Source of the DNA: Egicoccus sp. AB-alg6-2 | GTDB taxonomy: Bacteria > Actinomycetota > Nitriliruptoria > Nitriliruptorales > Nitriliruptoraceae | DNA length: 64,000 nucleotides | Direction: 5' to 3' | NCBI RefSeq assembly: GCF_041821025.1 | Contig: NZ_JBGUAY010000008.1 | Coordinates: 62,001-126,000, forward strand | Shown: positions 50,605 to 59,668 of the stretch, one piece after another | How the letters are laid out: the number at the start of each line of letters is the position of its first letter | Position numbering within the stretch: the stretch's first letter is position 1 | The notes under the pieces: model-generated | Databases searched by the model: none | The model's input: only the letters and a program-made list of their open reading frames with translations | Told to the model about the DNA's origin: nothing | Translations under genes and position numbers: made by a program

Positions 50605-53334
50605 TCACCGTCGCGTGCGGCGGCGCCGGGTACGGCCACGCTGCGCGAGGTACTTGCGGCCTTCTTCCACGACCAGGATCGAGGAGGCGGTGGCGCCGGC
50701 GATCAGCCAGTGGTCGAGGCCGAGGGGCACGGTGTCGACGACGGTCTGGAGCGGGGTGAGGTGCACCGCGGCGACCTGGAGAACGAACACTCCGGCCAGC
50801 GCGGCCCACAACTTGCCGTTGCGCAACGTGTGGCCGGAAAACACCGTGGTGGTCTCGACGCGGGCGTTGACGGCGTTGAAGAACTGGAACAGCACGAAGG
50901 TCGTGAACGCCAGCGTGACCGCGAATGCGCCCCCGTCGTCGGGCCGGACCACGGTGCCCCAGCGAAACAACGCCAACGTGCCGACCGCCATCACGCCGCC
51001 CGAGAGCGCCAGCCGTAGGAACCGGTCGCGATCGAGGATCTGCGCCGATGCAGGCCGGGGTGGGCGGGTCATGGTGTCCGGCCTGGCGGGATCCACCCCG
51101 AGCGCCATCGCGGGCGGGCCGTCCATGATCAGGTTCACCCACAGGATCTGGATCGGGGTGAACGGGGTGGGCAGCCCCAGCAGCCTGGCGCCGAGGATCG
51201 TCAGGATCGCGCCGATGTTGGTCGCGAGCTGGAATCGGACGAAGGAGACGATGTTGTCGTAGATCGTCCGACCGCGTTCGATGGCCGCCACGATGGTCGT
51301 GAAGTCGTCGTCAGCGAGGACGAGGTCGGCGGCTTCCTTCGTGACCTCGGTACCGGTGATCCCCATCGCGATCCCGATGTCGGCGCGCTCGAGGGCGGCG
51401 GCGTCGTTGACCCCGTCACCGGTCATCGCCGTGATACGGCCGCGACGTCGAAGCGCATCGACGATGCGGACCTTGTGGTGCGGAGACACCCGGGCGCACA
51501 CGCCGACGTCGTCGATGCGCGCGACGAGTTCGTCGTCATCGAGCGCGTCGATGTCACCGCCGGTGAGGGTCTCACCGGTGATGCCGAGCTCACGCGCGAT
51601 CGACGCTGCCGTCGTCGGGTGGTCACCGGTGATCATCTTCACCCGAACCCCGGCGCGGTGTGCGATCGCGATGGCCTCGGCCGCGCCCGGACGTGAGGGG
51701 TCGACGATGCCCACGAGTGCCTCGAACGTCAGCTCCTCGACGAGTCCGTCGACGGGGCCGACCTGGTCAGGTGGGGCCCCGAGGTGGCGGCTGGCCACCG
51801 CGAGGGTGCGTAGGCCGTCGGCGGCGAGCTCGTGGATGGCGCGATCGATGCGTGCCTGCCACATCTCGTCCAGCGGCGCCACCCCGTCGGGGACCACGAC
51901 CGAGGCACACCTTCGCAGGACCACGTCCGGGGCGCCCTTGACGTACAGGTCGGTCCCGCCGGCGAGGCCGTCGTGGGCGGTGGCCATCAGCTTGGTCGCC
52001 GCATCGAACGGCAACTCGTCCCGTCGCGGCCGTCGACGCAGCTGGCGGACGTCGGCGCCGAGCTTGGCCGCCAGCACCAGCAGCGCTCCCTCGGTCGGGT
52101 CGCCGACCAGGACCCCGTCGACGACGTCGGCGTCGTTGCACAGCGTCATCGCGGCCGGTGCGGCGCCCAACCTCCCCGGTGCCGGCCGAACCGCGCCGCC
52201 GGCGTGGTAGCCGTCGCCGGTGACGTCGTGTCGCCGGCCGGCGTGCCAGAAGGCGCGGACCGTCATCTCGTTGCGGGTCAGCGTGCCGGTCTTGTCGGTG
52301 CAGATCGTGTCGGTGGCGCCCAGCGTCTCCACCGACGGCAGCCGCTTGACGATCGCGTTGCGTCGCGCCATCCCGGCGGTGCCTACGGCCAGGGTGAGGG
52401 TCACCACGGCGGGTAAGCCCTCGGGGATGGCAGCGACCGCCAATGCGATGGCGTCGAGTGCCGCCCGGGCGAACGTGTCGCCCTGCAGCAGCGCCACACC
52501 GAAGACGACCGTCACGGCCAGGCCGGCGACCAGCGCGAGGCGACGGCCGAGGGCGTCGATCTGGCGCTGCAACGGGGTGGGGCGGGTTTCCGCCTCGGAC
52601 AACATGCGGGCCACGGACCCGATCTCGGTGTCCATGCCGGTGGCCGTCACCAACAACACGCCACGGCCGCGGACGACCGTCGCGTTCATCCACACCATCG
52701 TGTACCGATCGGCGATCGGCGCGCCCGCCGTGAGGTCGCCGGCCTCGACCTGTTTGTCGACCGCCGTGGACTCACCTGTCAGCGACGACTCGTCCACGGC
52801 GAGCGTCGTGGCACCCAGCAAGCGCCCGTCGGCAGGCACCCGGTCCCCGGCCTCGAGCAGCACCACGTCTCCGGGCACCAGCTCGGCCCCGTCGACGTCC
52901 TCCAGCCGGCCGCTGCGGCGCACCCGGGCACGGGTCGTGAGCATGCGCCGCAGCGCGTCCACCGCCCGCTCGGCCTTCGCTTCCTGCAGGTAGCCCAACG
53001 ACGCGTTGAGCACCAGCACGACACCGATCACGACCGCGTCCTTCAAATCGCCGACGGCCGCGGCCAGCCCGGCAGCGACGACGAGGATCGCGATCAACAG
53101 GCTCTTGAACTGGGCCACGAACAGCGACAGCCGCGACCGGCGTGGCGGTTCGGCGATCTCGTTGCGGCCGTACCGCTCGAGTCGTGTCGCCGCCTCGTCG
53201 CGGGTGAGGCCGGCATCGACGTCGACCGCGAGCGCGGCAGCGAGGGCGGCCGGACCGACCGTGTGCGGGGGCCCGGGCAGCTCGACGGCAACCGTGGCTG
53301 GTGGGGCGGTGGGATCTGGATCTGGAGCGGTCAT
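50605..53334 (-). CDS. Calcium-type P-type ATPase (P2 family)
   Basis: 909 residues from ATG 53334. It has a cation-ATPase N-terminus (VDVDAGLTRDEAATRLERYGRNEI), two to four N-terminal membrane helices and the actuator motif TGES at 187-190. The phosphorylated Asp is residue 347 in CTDKTGTLT. The ATP-binding stretch KGAPDVV and MITGDHPTTAASIA, TGDGVNDAAALERADIGIAMG close the core. The ion site residues in M4 are AAIPEGLPA (304-307) and in M6 NLIMDGPPA. This fits P2A/P2B calcium pumps of bacteria, exporting Ca2+ or a related ion across the membrane. A palindromic site lies just upstream of its start. Confidence 0.95.
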   Translation of the reverse strand: MTAPDPDPTAPPATVAVELPGPPHTVGPAALAAALAVDVDAGLTRDEAATRLERYGRNEIAEPPRRSRLSLFVAQFKSLLIAILVVAAGLAAAVGDLKDAVVIGVVLVLNASLGYLQEAKAERAVDALRRMLTTRARVRRSGRLEDVDGAELVPGDVVLLEAGDRVPADGRLLGATTLAVDESSLTGESTAVDKQVEAGDLTAGAPIADRYTMVWMNATVVRGRGVLLVTATGMDTEIGSVARMLSEAETRPTPLQRQIDALGRRLALVAGLAVTVVFGVALLQGDTFARAALDAIALAVAAIPEGLPAVVTLTLAVGTAGMARRNAIVKRLPSVETLGATDTICTDKTGTLTRNEMTVRAFWHAGRRHDVTGDGYHAGGAVRPAPGRLGAAPAAMTLCNDADVVDGVLVGDPTEGALLVLAAKLGADVRQLRRRPRRDELPFDAATKLMATAHDGLAGGTDLYVKGAPDVVLRRCASVVVPDGVAPLDEMWQARIDRAIHELAADGLRTLAVASRHLGAPPDQVGPVDGLVEELTFEALVGIVDPSRPGAAEAIAIAHRAGVRVKMITGDHPTTAASIARELGITGETLTGGDIDALDDDELVARIDDVGVCARVSPHHKVRIVDALRRRGRITAMTGDGVNDAAALERADIGIAMGITGTEVTKEAADLVLADDDFTTIVAAIERGRTIYDNIVSFVRFQLATNIGAILTILGARLLGLPTPFTPIQILWVNLIMDGPPAMALGVDPARPDTMTRPPRPASAQILDRDRFLRLALSGGVMAVGTLALFRWGTVVRPDDGGAFAVTLAFTTFVLFQFFNAVNARVETTTVFSGHTLRNGKLWAALAGVFVLQVAAVHLTPLQTVVDTVPLGLDHWLIAGATASSILVVEEGRKYLAQRGRTRRRRTRR

Positions 53335-53663
53335 CTAGGTTCTCCGGAGCACGTCCGAACCGGACGTTCACCGGAGGTCTCTCCCACCCATCAGGGCCGT
53401 GGCACCGAGCCCGTGGACCGGGCCGTGATGACGATGCCGTCGAGTCGGGGTACTCCCCTCCGCACCAGGCAGCGTACGACCCACCAACAGCTCCATCGAT
53501 GACCGCCACCTGCCCGTGCGCGCCGCGCCCTCCGTCGAGCCTCAACCGCCGGTGTCCAGTCGAGTCCCGCACGGTCGGTGTGACGGGGACGGTGGCGCCT
53601 GCGCGCAATGCACCACCGTGGAGTCACGCTGCGGATCGCCCCCACGACCGAAGGCGAACACCG
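53335..53663. other. Intergenic region between the P-ATPase and SDR genes
   Basis: 329 bases with no supported gene. The frames that cross it are open only because of the high GC content and lack ribosome-binding sites. It contains the palindrome CGTCCGAACCGGACG at 53352-53366 (arms CGTCCG/CGGACG), 18 bases before the P-ATPase start codon, which may be an operator. The rest shows no clear promoter or structure. Confidence 0.6.
53352..53366. promoter_or_regulatory. 15-bp palindrome near the P-ATPase start
   Basis: CGTCCG and CGGACG arms flank AAC. It lies 18 bases upstream of the P-ATPase ATG, so a bound regulator would affect transcription or translation of that gene. The site could equally be chance in a GC-rich genome. 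Confidence 0.4.
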
Positions 53664-54506
53664 ATGAGCAACCCCCCAGCCCAGAGCCAGCCCTACCCCG
53701 GCCGCGAGGACCAGCTGCAGCCACCGGCCGACCACGGCGAACGCAGCTACCGGGGCGCCGAGCGCCTGGCCGGGAAGAAGGCGGTCGTCACCGGCGCGGA
53801 CAGCGGGATCGGGCGGGCCGTCGCCCTCGCCTTCGCCCGCGAGGGCGCCGACGTGCTGATCAGCTACCTCGAGGAGGACGACGACGCCAAGGAAACGGCG
53901 CGTCTCGTCGAGGAGGCGGGTCAGCAGGCGGTCCTGGTGCCCGGTGACCTCGCCGATCCGGCCCACTGCCGGGCCGTGATCGAGCGGGCGAAGGAGTCGT
54001 TCGGCCGCATCGACGTCCTGGTCAACAACGCCGCGTTCCAGATGTCGCGCGAGGACATCGTCGACATCCCCGACGACGAGTGGGACCGCACCTTCCAGGT
54101 CAACATCACGGCCATGTTCCACCTGTGCAAGGCCGCGGTGCCGCTGATGCAGGCCGGCGGATCGATCATCAACACCGCGTCCATCCAGGAGGACCAGCCG
54201 TCGCCACACCTGCTGCCCTACGCGGCGACGAAGGCGGCCATCCTGAGCTTCACCGGCAACCTCGCCAAGATGCTCGGACCACGGGGCATCCGGGTCAACT
54301 GTGTCGCGCCCGGACCGATCTGGACGCCGCTGATCCCGGCGACCCTCCCCGAGGAGATGGTGGAGGGCTTCGGCTCCGACACGCCGCTGGGCCGCGTGGG
54401 GCAGCCGGCCGAGGTCGCGCCCGCCTACGTGCTGCTGGCGTCCGACGAGGCGAGCTACATGTCGGGCGCCAACGTGCCGGTCACGGGTGGCAAGCCGATC
54501 ATCTAG
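53664..54506 (+). CDS. SDR family oxidoreductase (YghA-like)
   Basis: 280 residues from ATG 53664, with GAAGGCG upstream. A 35-residue N-terminal extension (PAQSQPYPGREDQLQPPADHGERSYRG) precedes the SDR core: TGADSGIGRAVALAFAREGA, NNAAFQMSRE, TASIQEDQ, YAATKAAI, GIRVNCVAPGPIWTPLIP. It is the YghA/YhxD type of NADP(H)-dependent aldehyde or ketone reductase; family members often appear under stress or glucose-dehydrogenase-like annotation. A single gene, 175 bases before the PfkB gene on the same strand. Confidence 0.93.
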   Translation: MSNPPAQSQPYPGREDQLQPPADHGERSYRGAERLAGKKAVVTGADSGIGRAVALAFAREGADVLISYLEEDDDAKETARLVEEAGQQAVLVPGDLADPAHCRAVIERAKESFGRIDVLVNNAAFQMSREDIVDIPDDEWDRTFQVNITAMFHLCKAAVPLMQAGGSIINTASIQEDQPSPHLLPYAATKAAILSFTGNLAKMLGPRGIRVNCVAPGPIWTPLIPATLPEEMVEGFGSDTPLGRVGQPAEVAPAYVLLASDEASYMSGANVPVTGGKPII

Positions 54507-54681
54507 CCAAGGTGCATCCGTCGGGGTCTCGCCCACCGGCTTCGCCCGGTCATCGACCGTCGCCCCGGGCGACGGCCCCCGCTGCACGGACGCGCCTCCC
54601 CGCACCTTCGCCGCCCCCGGCGCGCCAGCATGACCCTCGCGCGCCGGGGCGGCCGGCGCCCGCCCGGGAGCGACGGACGTC

Positions 54682-55626
54682 ATGGCAGCGACGATCGCGG
54701 TGTTCGCACCGTCGGTGTGGGTCACGGTGACCATCGAGCAGGACGCGCTGGGCGACGACGACGTCCACCTCCATGCCGGTGGGCAGGGCATCTGGATCGC
54801 CCGGATGCTGCGACAGCTCGGCGCCGAGCCGATCGTGTGCGCCCCCGTGGGGGGTGAGAGCGGACGGGCATTCCAGGGGCTGACCGCGGACTGGGGCATC
54901 GAACTGCGGGAGGTGATCACCTCGGCCGCGTCGCCGGTCGAGGTCAGCGATCGGCGCGACAGCGACGAGCGGCAGCGACTCGCGCGTACGCGGCCCCCGG
55001 TCCTCACGCGTCACGAGGTCGACGAGCTGTACAACCGCACGCTGGAGACGGCCCTGGCCGCAGGGGTTTGTGTCGTCACCGGGCAGTTCCCGGAGCGGTC
55101 CCTGCCCGAGTCGTTCTACGGACGGCTGGCCCGCGACCTCGCCCGCTACGAGGTGAAGGTGGTCGGGGACTTCCACGACGCGGAACTGCAGGCGTTCCTC
55201 GACGCCGGGACGATGGAACTGCTCAAGGTCAGCGACGGGGACCTCGTCGCCGATGGCCTGATCGAGAAGGGCGACCGCACCGAGGAGGGGGCCCTGGCCG
55301 CGGCGCACGACCTCCAGCAACGGGGCGCGAAGGCCGTGGTGCTGTCGCGCTCGGACCGACCGGTGCTGGCGTGCTTTCCGAACGGGACCTTCCGCGTCAG
55401 CGGCCCGGAGCTCGAGAAGGTCGATTCCCAGGGCTCGGGTGACTCCATGACGGCCGCCTTCGCGGCTGGTGTCGCGTCCGGGCTCGATGCCGAGCCCATG
55501 CTGTCGCGGGCGTGGGCGGCCGGTGCCGCCAACATCACCCGCCGCGGCAGCGGTGGCGCCAGCCCCGGCCTCATCGACGAACTGCTGGTGCATGTCGAGA
55601 TCGAACGAATACCGGAGGATGCATGA
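54682..55626 (+). CDS. PfkB family sugar kinase
   Basis: 314 residues from ATG 54682. It has the family glycine-rich start motif HAGGQGIWIARMLRQLGAEP, like 1-phosphofructokinase PGGKGINVAR motifs, and near the C-terminus DSQGSGDSMTAAFAAGV, which carries the catalytic Asp (second motif, normally DTxGAGD). The sugar or nucleoside substrate is not apparent. The stop overlaps the SurE gene start (ATGA). In most genomes pfkB and surE are not paired, so the coupling may point to a phosphorylation/dephosphorylation cycle on a common substrate class. Confidence 0.9.
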   Translation: MAATIAVFAPSVWVTVTIEQDALGDDDVHLHAGGQGIWIARMLRQLGAEPIVCAPVGGESGRAFQGLTADWGIELREVITSAASPVEVSDRRDSDERQRLARTRPPVLTRHEVDELYNRTLETALAAGVCVVTGQFPERSLPESFYGRLARDLARYEVKVVGDFHDAELQAFLDAGTMELLKVSDGDLVADGLIEKGDRTEEGALAAAHDLQQRGAKAVVLSRSDRPVLACFPNGTFRVSGPELEKVDSQGSGDSMTAAFAAGVASGLDAEPMLSRAWAAGAANITRRGSGGASPGLIDELLVHVEIERIPEDA

Positions 55627-56465
55627 GCGGGCACCTGCCCCAGCGACTGGACCACGACGACGACGGGGACGTCGACGCGACCGTGGTGGAACGCCGGCCG
55701 GGTCGCATCCTGGTCACCAACGACGACGGCATCGGGTCCCCGGGTCTGCGCCTGCTGGCGGTCGCCCTCGCGGAGAGGTTCGGTGACGTGCTGGTGGCCG
55801 CACCCGCCAGCGACCTGAGCGGCACCGGGACCGGGATCGGACGCTACGACCCCGATGCCGGGGTCGGCATCCGGCGCTCGGACGTCGACGGTGTCGAGGG
55901 CTATGCGCTCGACGGCCCGCCGGGCCTGGCGGTCATGGCCGCGTCGCTCGGCGCCTTCGGCCCGGCACCGCAACTGGTGGTGTCCGGGGTGAACGCGGGG
56001 ATGAACACGGGCCACTCGGTGCTGCACTCCGGCACCGTCGGCGGTGCACTGACGGCGGCGACCTTCGGTGGCAGCGGACTCGCGATCAGCCTCGACGTGG
56101 ACCACGTCGACGAGCGTCCATGGCCGACCGCCGTCGAGGTCGCCGTCGCGGTGACGGACTGGATGCTCCGACAGCCACCGGCCACGGTCCTCAACGTCAA
56201 CGTTCCCGGGCTGCCGTACGACCGACTTCGCGGGGCCAGGTGGGCGAAACTGGACCGGTTCGGGTACTTCCACCTGGCGTCCGCGGACCTGACCGGCGAG
56301 GCGTTGTCGCTGGAGGTGACCGATCGCAGTTCCGGCCTGGATCCCGACACCGACACGGCCCTGTGCCTCGACGGGTTCGTCACCTTGACGACGCTGACGA
56401 CCGTCGAGCCAGGCCCCGCTCCCGAGATCGCGCCCGAAGACATCGTCGCGTTGTCGGCGGACTGA
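55623..56465 (+). CDS. surE: SurE-like 5'-nucleotidase
   Basis: 280 residues from ATG 55623, which overlaps the pfkB stop by four bases. The metal-binding N-terminus is RILVTNDDGIGSPGLRLLAVAL, followed by VAAPASDLSGTG (Ser position of the family) and VSGVNAGMNTGHSVLHSGTVGGALTA. These residues bind the divalent metal and phosphate in SurE. A 30-residue N-terminal extension (SGHLPQRLDHDDDGDVDATVVERRPG) is extra. SurE proteins remove phosphate from nucleoside monophosphates and are used in survival and stress. Confidence 0.94.
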   Translation: MSGHLPQRLDHDDDGDVDATVVERRPGRILVTNDDGIGSPGLRLLAVALAERFGDVLVAAPASDLSGTGTGIGRYDPDAGVGIRRSDVDGVEGYALDGPPGLAVMAASLGAFGPAPQLVVSGVNAGMNTGHSVLHSGTVGGALTAATFGGSGLAISLDVDHVDERPWPTAVEVAVAVTDWMLRQPPATVLNVNVPGLPYDRLRGARWAKLDRFGYFHLASADLTGEALSLEVTDRSSGLDPDTDTALCLDGFVTLTTLTTVEPGPAPEIAPEDIVALSAD

Positions 56466-56569
56466 CCCGGCGCCACCCGGGCACCACGCCGTCGGATCGC
56501 GGTGGCGCATGGGCGCCCGAAGCCACGGCCGGCGGCGTACCATCGTCGTCGGGCCCGGAGGAGGCGGAC

Positions 56570-56956
56570 ATGCTGTACGGAGCCGGAACGCTGCTGCTGT
56601 TCGCGTTCACGTTCTACTGCCTGCTCGACGTGGTGCTGAGCGACGAGCACGAGGTTCGCAACCTTCCCAAGCTCGCCTGGGTCCTGCTGGTCGTGCTGGT
56701 CTGGGGCCTCGGGGGACTCGTGTGGCTCCTGGCGGGACGGCCCGTCCGCGCCGGCGCGGCACCCGGAGGCGGACCCACCCGCCCGGTCCGCGGCGGGCCG
56801 CCACCGCACCGCACCCCGCCGGGCCCGCACCCGGCGGGCCGTGGGCGTCCGTATCCGCCGTCTCGACCAGCCGCCCCCCGCGGCCCCGACGACGATCCTG
56901 ACTTCCTGCGCCGCCTCGACGACCGCCTGCGAGGCCGCGACGACCGCGACGGCTGA
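56570..56956 (+). CDS. Phospholipase D-nuclease N-terminal-like membrane protein
   Basis: 128 residues from ATG 56570, with GGAGGAGG upstream. Residues about 3-65 resemble the PLDc_N family: LYGAGTLLLFAFTFYCLLDVVLSDEHEVRNLPKLAWVLLVVLVWGLGGLVWLLAGRP, two membrane helices with a polar charged turn. The rest is proline- and glycine-rich and basic, then ends in a charged helix (DFLRRLDDRLRGRDDR). No catalytic PLD motif is present. Related small proteins are common in actinobacteria and have no known role. Confidence 0.82.
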   Translation: MLYGAGTLLLFAFTFYCLLDVVLSDEHEVRNLPKLAWVLLVVLVWGLGGLVWLLAGRPVRAGAAPGGGPTRPVRGGPPPHRTPPGPHPAGRGRPYPPSRPAAPRGPDDDPDFLRRLDDRLRGRDDRDG

Positions 56957-57037
56957 AGCCCCAGTGGCGTCTCGCACGTCCGCCCGCCGCGCTCCGCCCG
57001 CCGCGCGTTGGCCCGGAGACCGGCACGGCCGCGGGTG

Positions 57038-57718
57038 TCAGTCCGTGGTGTGCGTCGCCAGCACGATGCCCCCGTCGAGGGGCAGCACGGCGACGCTGAA
57101 GTCCTCGCCGTCGAGCAGTTCCGCGACGAAGGTCTCGGCCTGGGCTCGCCCGCCGCCGCCGGTGACCAGCCCACGTGCGACGAGGACGCCGCCCTGGCGC
57201 AGCAGCCGCCTGACGTGGCCCAGTGCGTCCGCGGCCTCGGTGATGGGGGTCTGCCAGACGACCAGGTCGTAGCCGCCGTCGGTGAGTCGCGGCAGCACGG
57301 TCTCGGGCTCCCCGTGGATGGAGCGCACCCGGGAACCGGCGCCCGCTTCGCGGAAGGCGTCGACGGCGAGTCCGTGCGCGTGCCCGTCGGGCTCGATGGA
57401 GGTCAGGACGGCGCGGTCGGGCAGTGCCTCCAGCAGGGCAACACCGGAGACGCCACCGGCGGCGCCTACCTCGACGACGGTCCTGGCCCGAGCGGTCGTG
57501 ACCAGCCAGCGCAGCAGTGCGGTGACGGTCGGATCGGGTACCACCGTGTCGGCTGGCAGACGCTCGCGGACCGCGCGCAGGGTGGCACTCTCGGGCACCA
57601 GCGCCTGCAGGCCCGGGCGCGACGGAGCGGACCCGGCCTCCTCGGCCTGACGGCGACCACCCGGGTCGGACGTCCCGAACAGGGCATCGACGCCCGGCAG
57701 ACTGGCTCGACGGTTCAC
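57038..57718 (-). CDS. O-methyltransferase (class I SAM-dependent)
   Basis: 226 residues from GTG 57718, with AGGAGG about seven bases upstream. The frame runs to 58855 but the rest is antisense to RecQ. The SAM-binding motif is TVVEVGAAGGVSGVALLEAL, then SIEPDGHAHGLAVDAFREAG and YDLVVWQTPI, matching the O-methyltransferase/catechol-like MT family. The metal-binding acidic residues of catechol OMT are not evident. It is transcribed divergently from the second RecQ gene with a 177-base gap, the only other use of which could be shared regulation. Confidence 0.85.
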   Translation of the reverse strand: MNRRASLPGVDALFGTSDPGGRRQAEEAGSAPSRPGLQALVPESATLRAVRERLPADTVVPDPTVTALLRWLVTTARARTVVEVGAAGGVSGVALLEALPDRAVLTSIEPDGHAHGLAVDAFREAGAGSRVRSIHGEPETVLPRLTDGGYDLVVWQTPITEAADALGHVRRLLRQGGVLVARGLVTGGGGRAQAETFVAELLDGEDFSVAVLPLDGGIVLATHTTD

Positions 57719-57895
57719 TCTCGCGCCTCCTCGCCACCTCGGTGCGGTGACTTGCACCGCCCACGCTAGCCCTGCGGCGGTCGGTTGTACGTCGTGGCCG
57801 ATCGCCGTTCGCTGGGGGGAGGGCGCGACGCGGGCGCGGTCGGGCGGGCACCGTCTCCCCGCCGGCCGCCACCCGGGCGGGCGAGGAGGCCTCCC

Positions 57896-59551
57896 GTGGT
57901 GCACGACCGCCCAGCCGAGCAGGATCCGACCCGGACAGGGGTCATCAGGCTGAAGGCCCGCGACCTGCTCGACCACGACCAGCTGCGGCCGGGGCAGAAG
58001 GAAGCCGTCCAGGCCGTGCTCGGTGGTCGCGACACGCTGGTGGTGTTGCCGACCGGCTCGGGGAAGTCGGCGATCTACCAGCTCGCAGGGGAGTTGATCG
58101 ACGGACCCACGTTGGTCGTCTCGCCGCTCATCGCGCTGCAGGCCGACCAGGTCCACGGAATCGCCGCGCACGAGCGTCTCGGGGCCGCGGTGGCGCTGAA
58201 TTCGACCCTGAGCAGCAGGGAGCGCCGCGAGCTGTTCGACCGGGTCGCCGACGGCGCGGTCGAGTTCGTGTTCCTCGCACCGGAGCAGCTGGCCAACCCC
58301 GAGACCGTGGCCCGACTGCGGGACGTCGGCATCCGGCTGTTCGTGGTCGACGAGGCCCACTGCGTCAGCGAATGGGGGCACGACTTCCGCCCCGACTACC
58401 TGCGGCTGGCGAGCGCGATCGCCGAACTCGACCACCCCACCGTGCTGGCCCTGACGGCCACGGCCGCCCCACCCGTCCGCCAGGAGATCGTCGAGCGTCT
58501 CGGCCTGCGAGACCCGCAGGTCGTCGTCCGTGGCTTCGACCGTCCCAACATCCACCTCGAGGTCCGTCGGGTCCACGACGAGGACGTCCAGCGCCGCGCC
58601 GTGGTCGAGGAGATCCTGACGTCCACGCCGCCCGGGATCCTGTACGTCGCGACGCGGCGTGAGGCGGAACGTTACGCCGAGGATCTGCGGGTCGCCGGCC
58701 TCCGCGCCCACCACTACCACGGCGGCATGGACAAGGACGAGCGCGACGCGAGCCACCGGGCCTTCCTCGACGACGACCTCGACGTGATGGTGGCGACCCC
58801 GGCCTTCGGGATGGGTATCGACAAGCCCAACGTGCGGTTCGTCCACCATGCCCACATCCCTGAATCGCTCGACGGCTACTACCAGGAGGTCGGGCGCGCG
58901 GGTCGTGACGGCGAGCCGGCCCGCGCCGTCCTGTTCTTCCGCGAGGCGGATCTCGGCCTGCGGCGATTCTTCGTCGCGTCGGGTGGGGTCGATGGCGACA
59001 CGCTCGAGACCCTCGCCGTCGGTGTGGCCGCCGCCGAGGGCTACGTCGACGGCGTGGACCTCCAGGAACGCCTCGGCCTGTCACGAACGGAACTGGTCGT
59101 CGGACTCACCCGGCTGGAGGAGGCCGGACTCCTCGTCCTCCACCACGACGGCCGGGTCGAACACCTCGAGGACGCGCCACCGCCGCGCCAGGCCGTCGAC
59201 GTCGCCCTCCGACGCGACCAGGTCCAACAGCGGTACGAGGAGTCGCGACTCGAGATGATGCGCAACTACGCCGAGACGACGGGTTGTCGGGGACGCTTCC
59301 TGCTCAACTACTACGGCGAGCGTCTCGACGGCTCGTGCGGGCATTGCGACCGCTGCAGCGAGGGTGCCGCCGAGCCGGTCGACGACGACGCGCCGTTCCC
59401 GATCGAGTCGCGCGTGCGTCACGGCAAGTGGGGGAGCGGGACCGTCACCCGTCACGAGGAGGACAAGGTCGTGGTGCTCTTCGACGCCGGCGGCTACCGC
59501 ACCCTCAGCCTCGCCCACGTCGTCGAACACGGTCTGCTCACGGCGGAGTGA
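57896..59551 (+). CDS. RecQ-family DNA helicase with C-terminal Tudor-like (PcrA/UvrD C-terminal-like) domain
   Basis: 551 residues from GTG 57896, with AGGAGG upstream; the frame opens at 57785. Motifs: [12 protein letters not shown] (Walker A), [64 protein letters not shown] zinc site reads [25 protein letters not shown]. No HRDC domain follows. The last 50 residues ([35 protein letters not shown]) resemble the Tudor-like tail of PcrA, which contacts RNA polymerase. It is a different paralogue from the RecQ at 10371. Expected function: 3'-5' unwinding in repair or in conflicts between replication and transcription. Confidence 0.9.
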   Translation: MVHDRPAEQDPTRTGVIRLKARDLLDHDQLRPGQKEAVQAVLGGRDTLVVLPTGSGKSAIYQLAGELIDGPTLVVSPLIALQADQVHGIAAHERLGAAVALNSTLSSRERRELFDRVADGAVEFVFLAPEQLANPETVARLRDVGIRLFVVDEAHCVSEWGHDFRPDYLRLASAIAELDHPTVLALTATAAPPVRQEIVERLGLRDPQVVVRGFDRPNIHLEVRRVHDEDVQRRAVVEEILTSTPPGILYVATRREAERYAEDLRVAGLRAHHYHGGMDKDERDASHRAFLDDDLDVMVATPAFGMGIDKPNVRFVHHAHIPESLDGYYQEVGRAGRDGEPARAVLFFREADLGLRRFFVASGGVDGDTLETLAVGVAAAEGYVDGVDLQERLGLSRTELVVGLTRLEEAGLLVLHHDGRVEHLEDAPPPRQAVDVALRRDQVQQRYEESRLEMMRNYAETTGCRGRFLLNYYGERLDGSCGHCDRCSEGAAEPVDDDAPFPIESRVRHGKWGSGTVTRHEEDKVVVLFDAGGYRTLSLAHVVEHGLLTAE

Positions 59552-59668
59552 CGGCCGCCGCCGCGGGGGCCCGGGGCGGCCATTGGGCGGTAGGGGCACC
59601 GTCTGCGCCATCCCTAGGCTCCAGACCGGCTGGAGCAGGAACCCGGCCACGACGGGACGGAGGGTCAC

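Noticed and set aside
57038-58855. A 605-codon frame extending the O-methyltransferase into the RecQ gene
   Set aside because: The extra part is antisense to RecQ. The true start is GTG 57718 with a ribosome-binding site.
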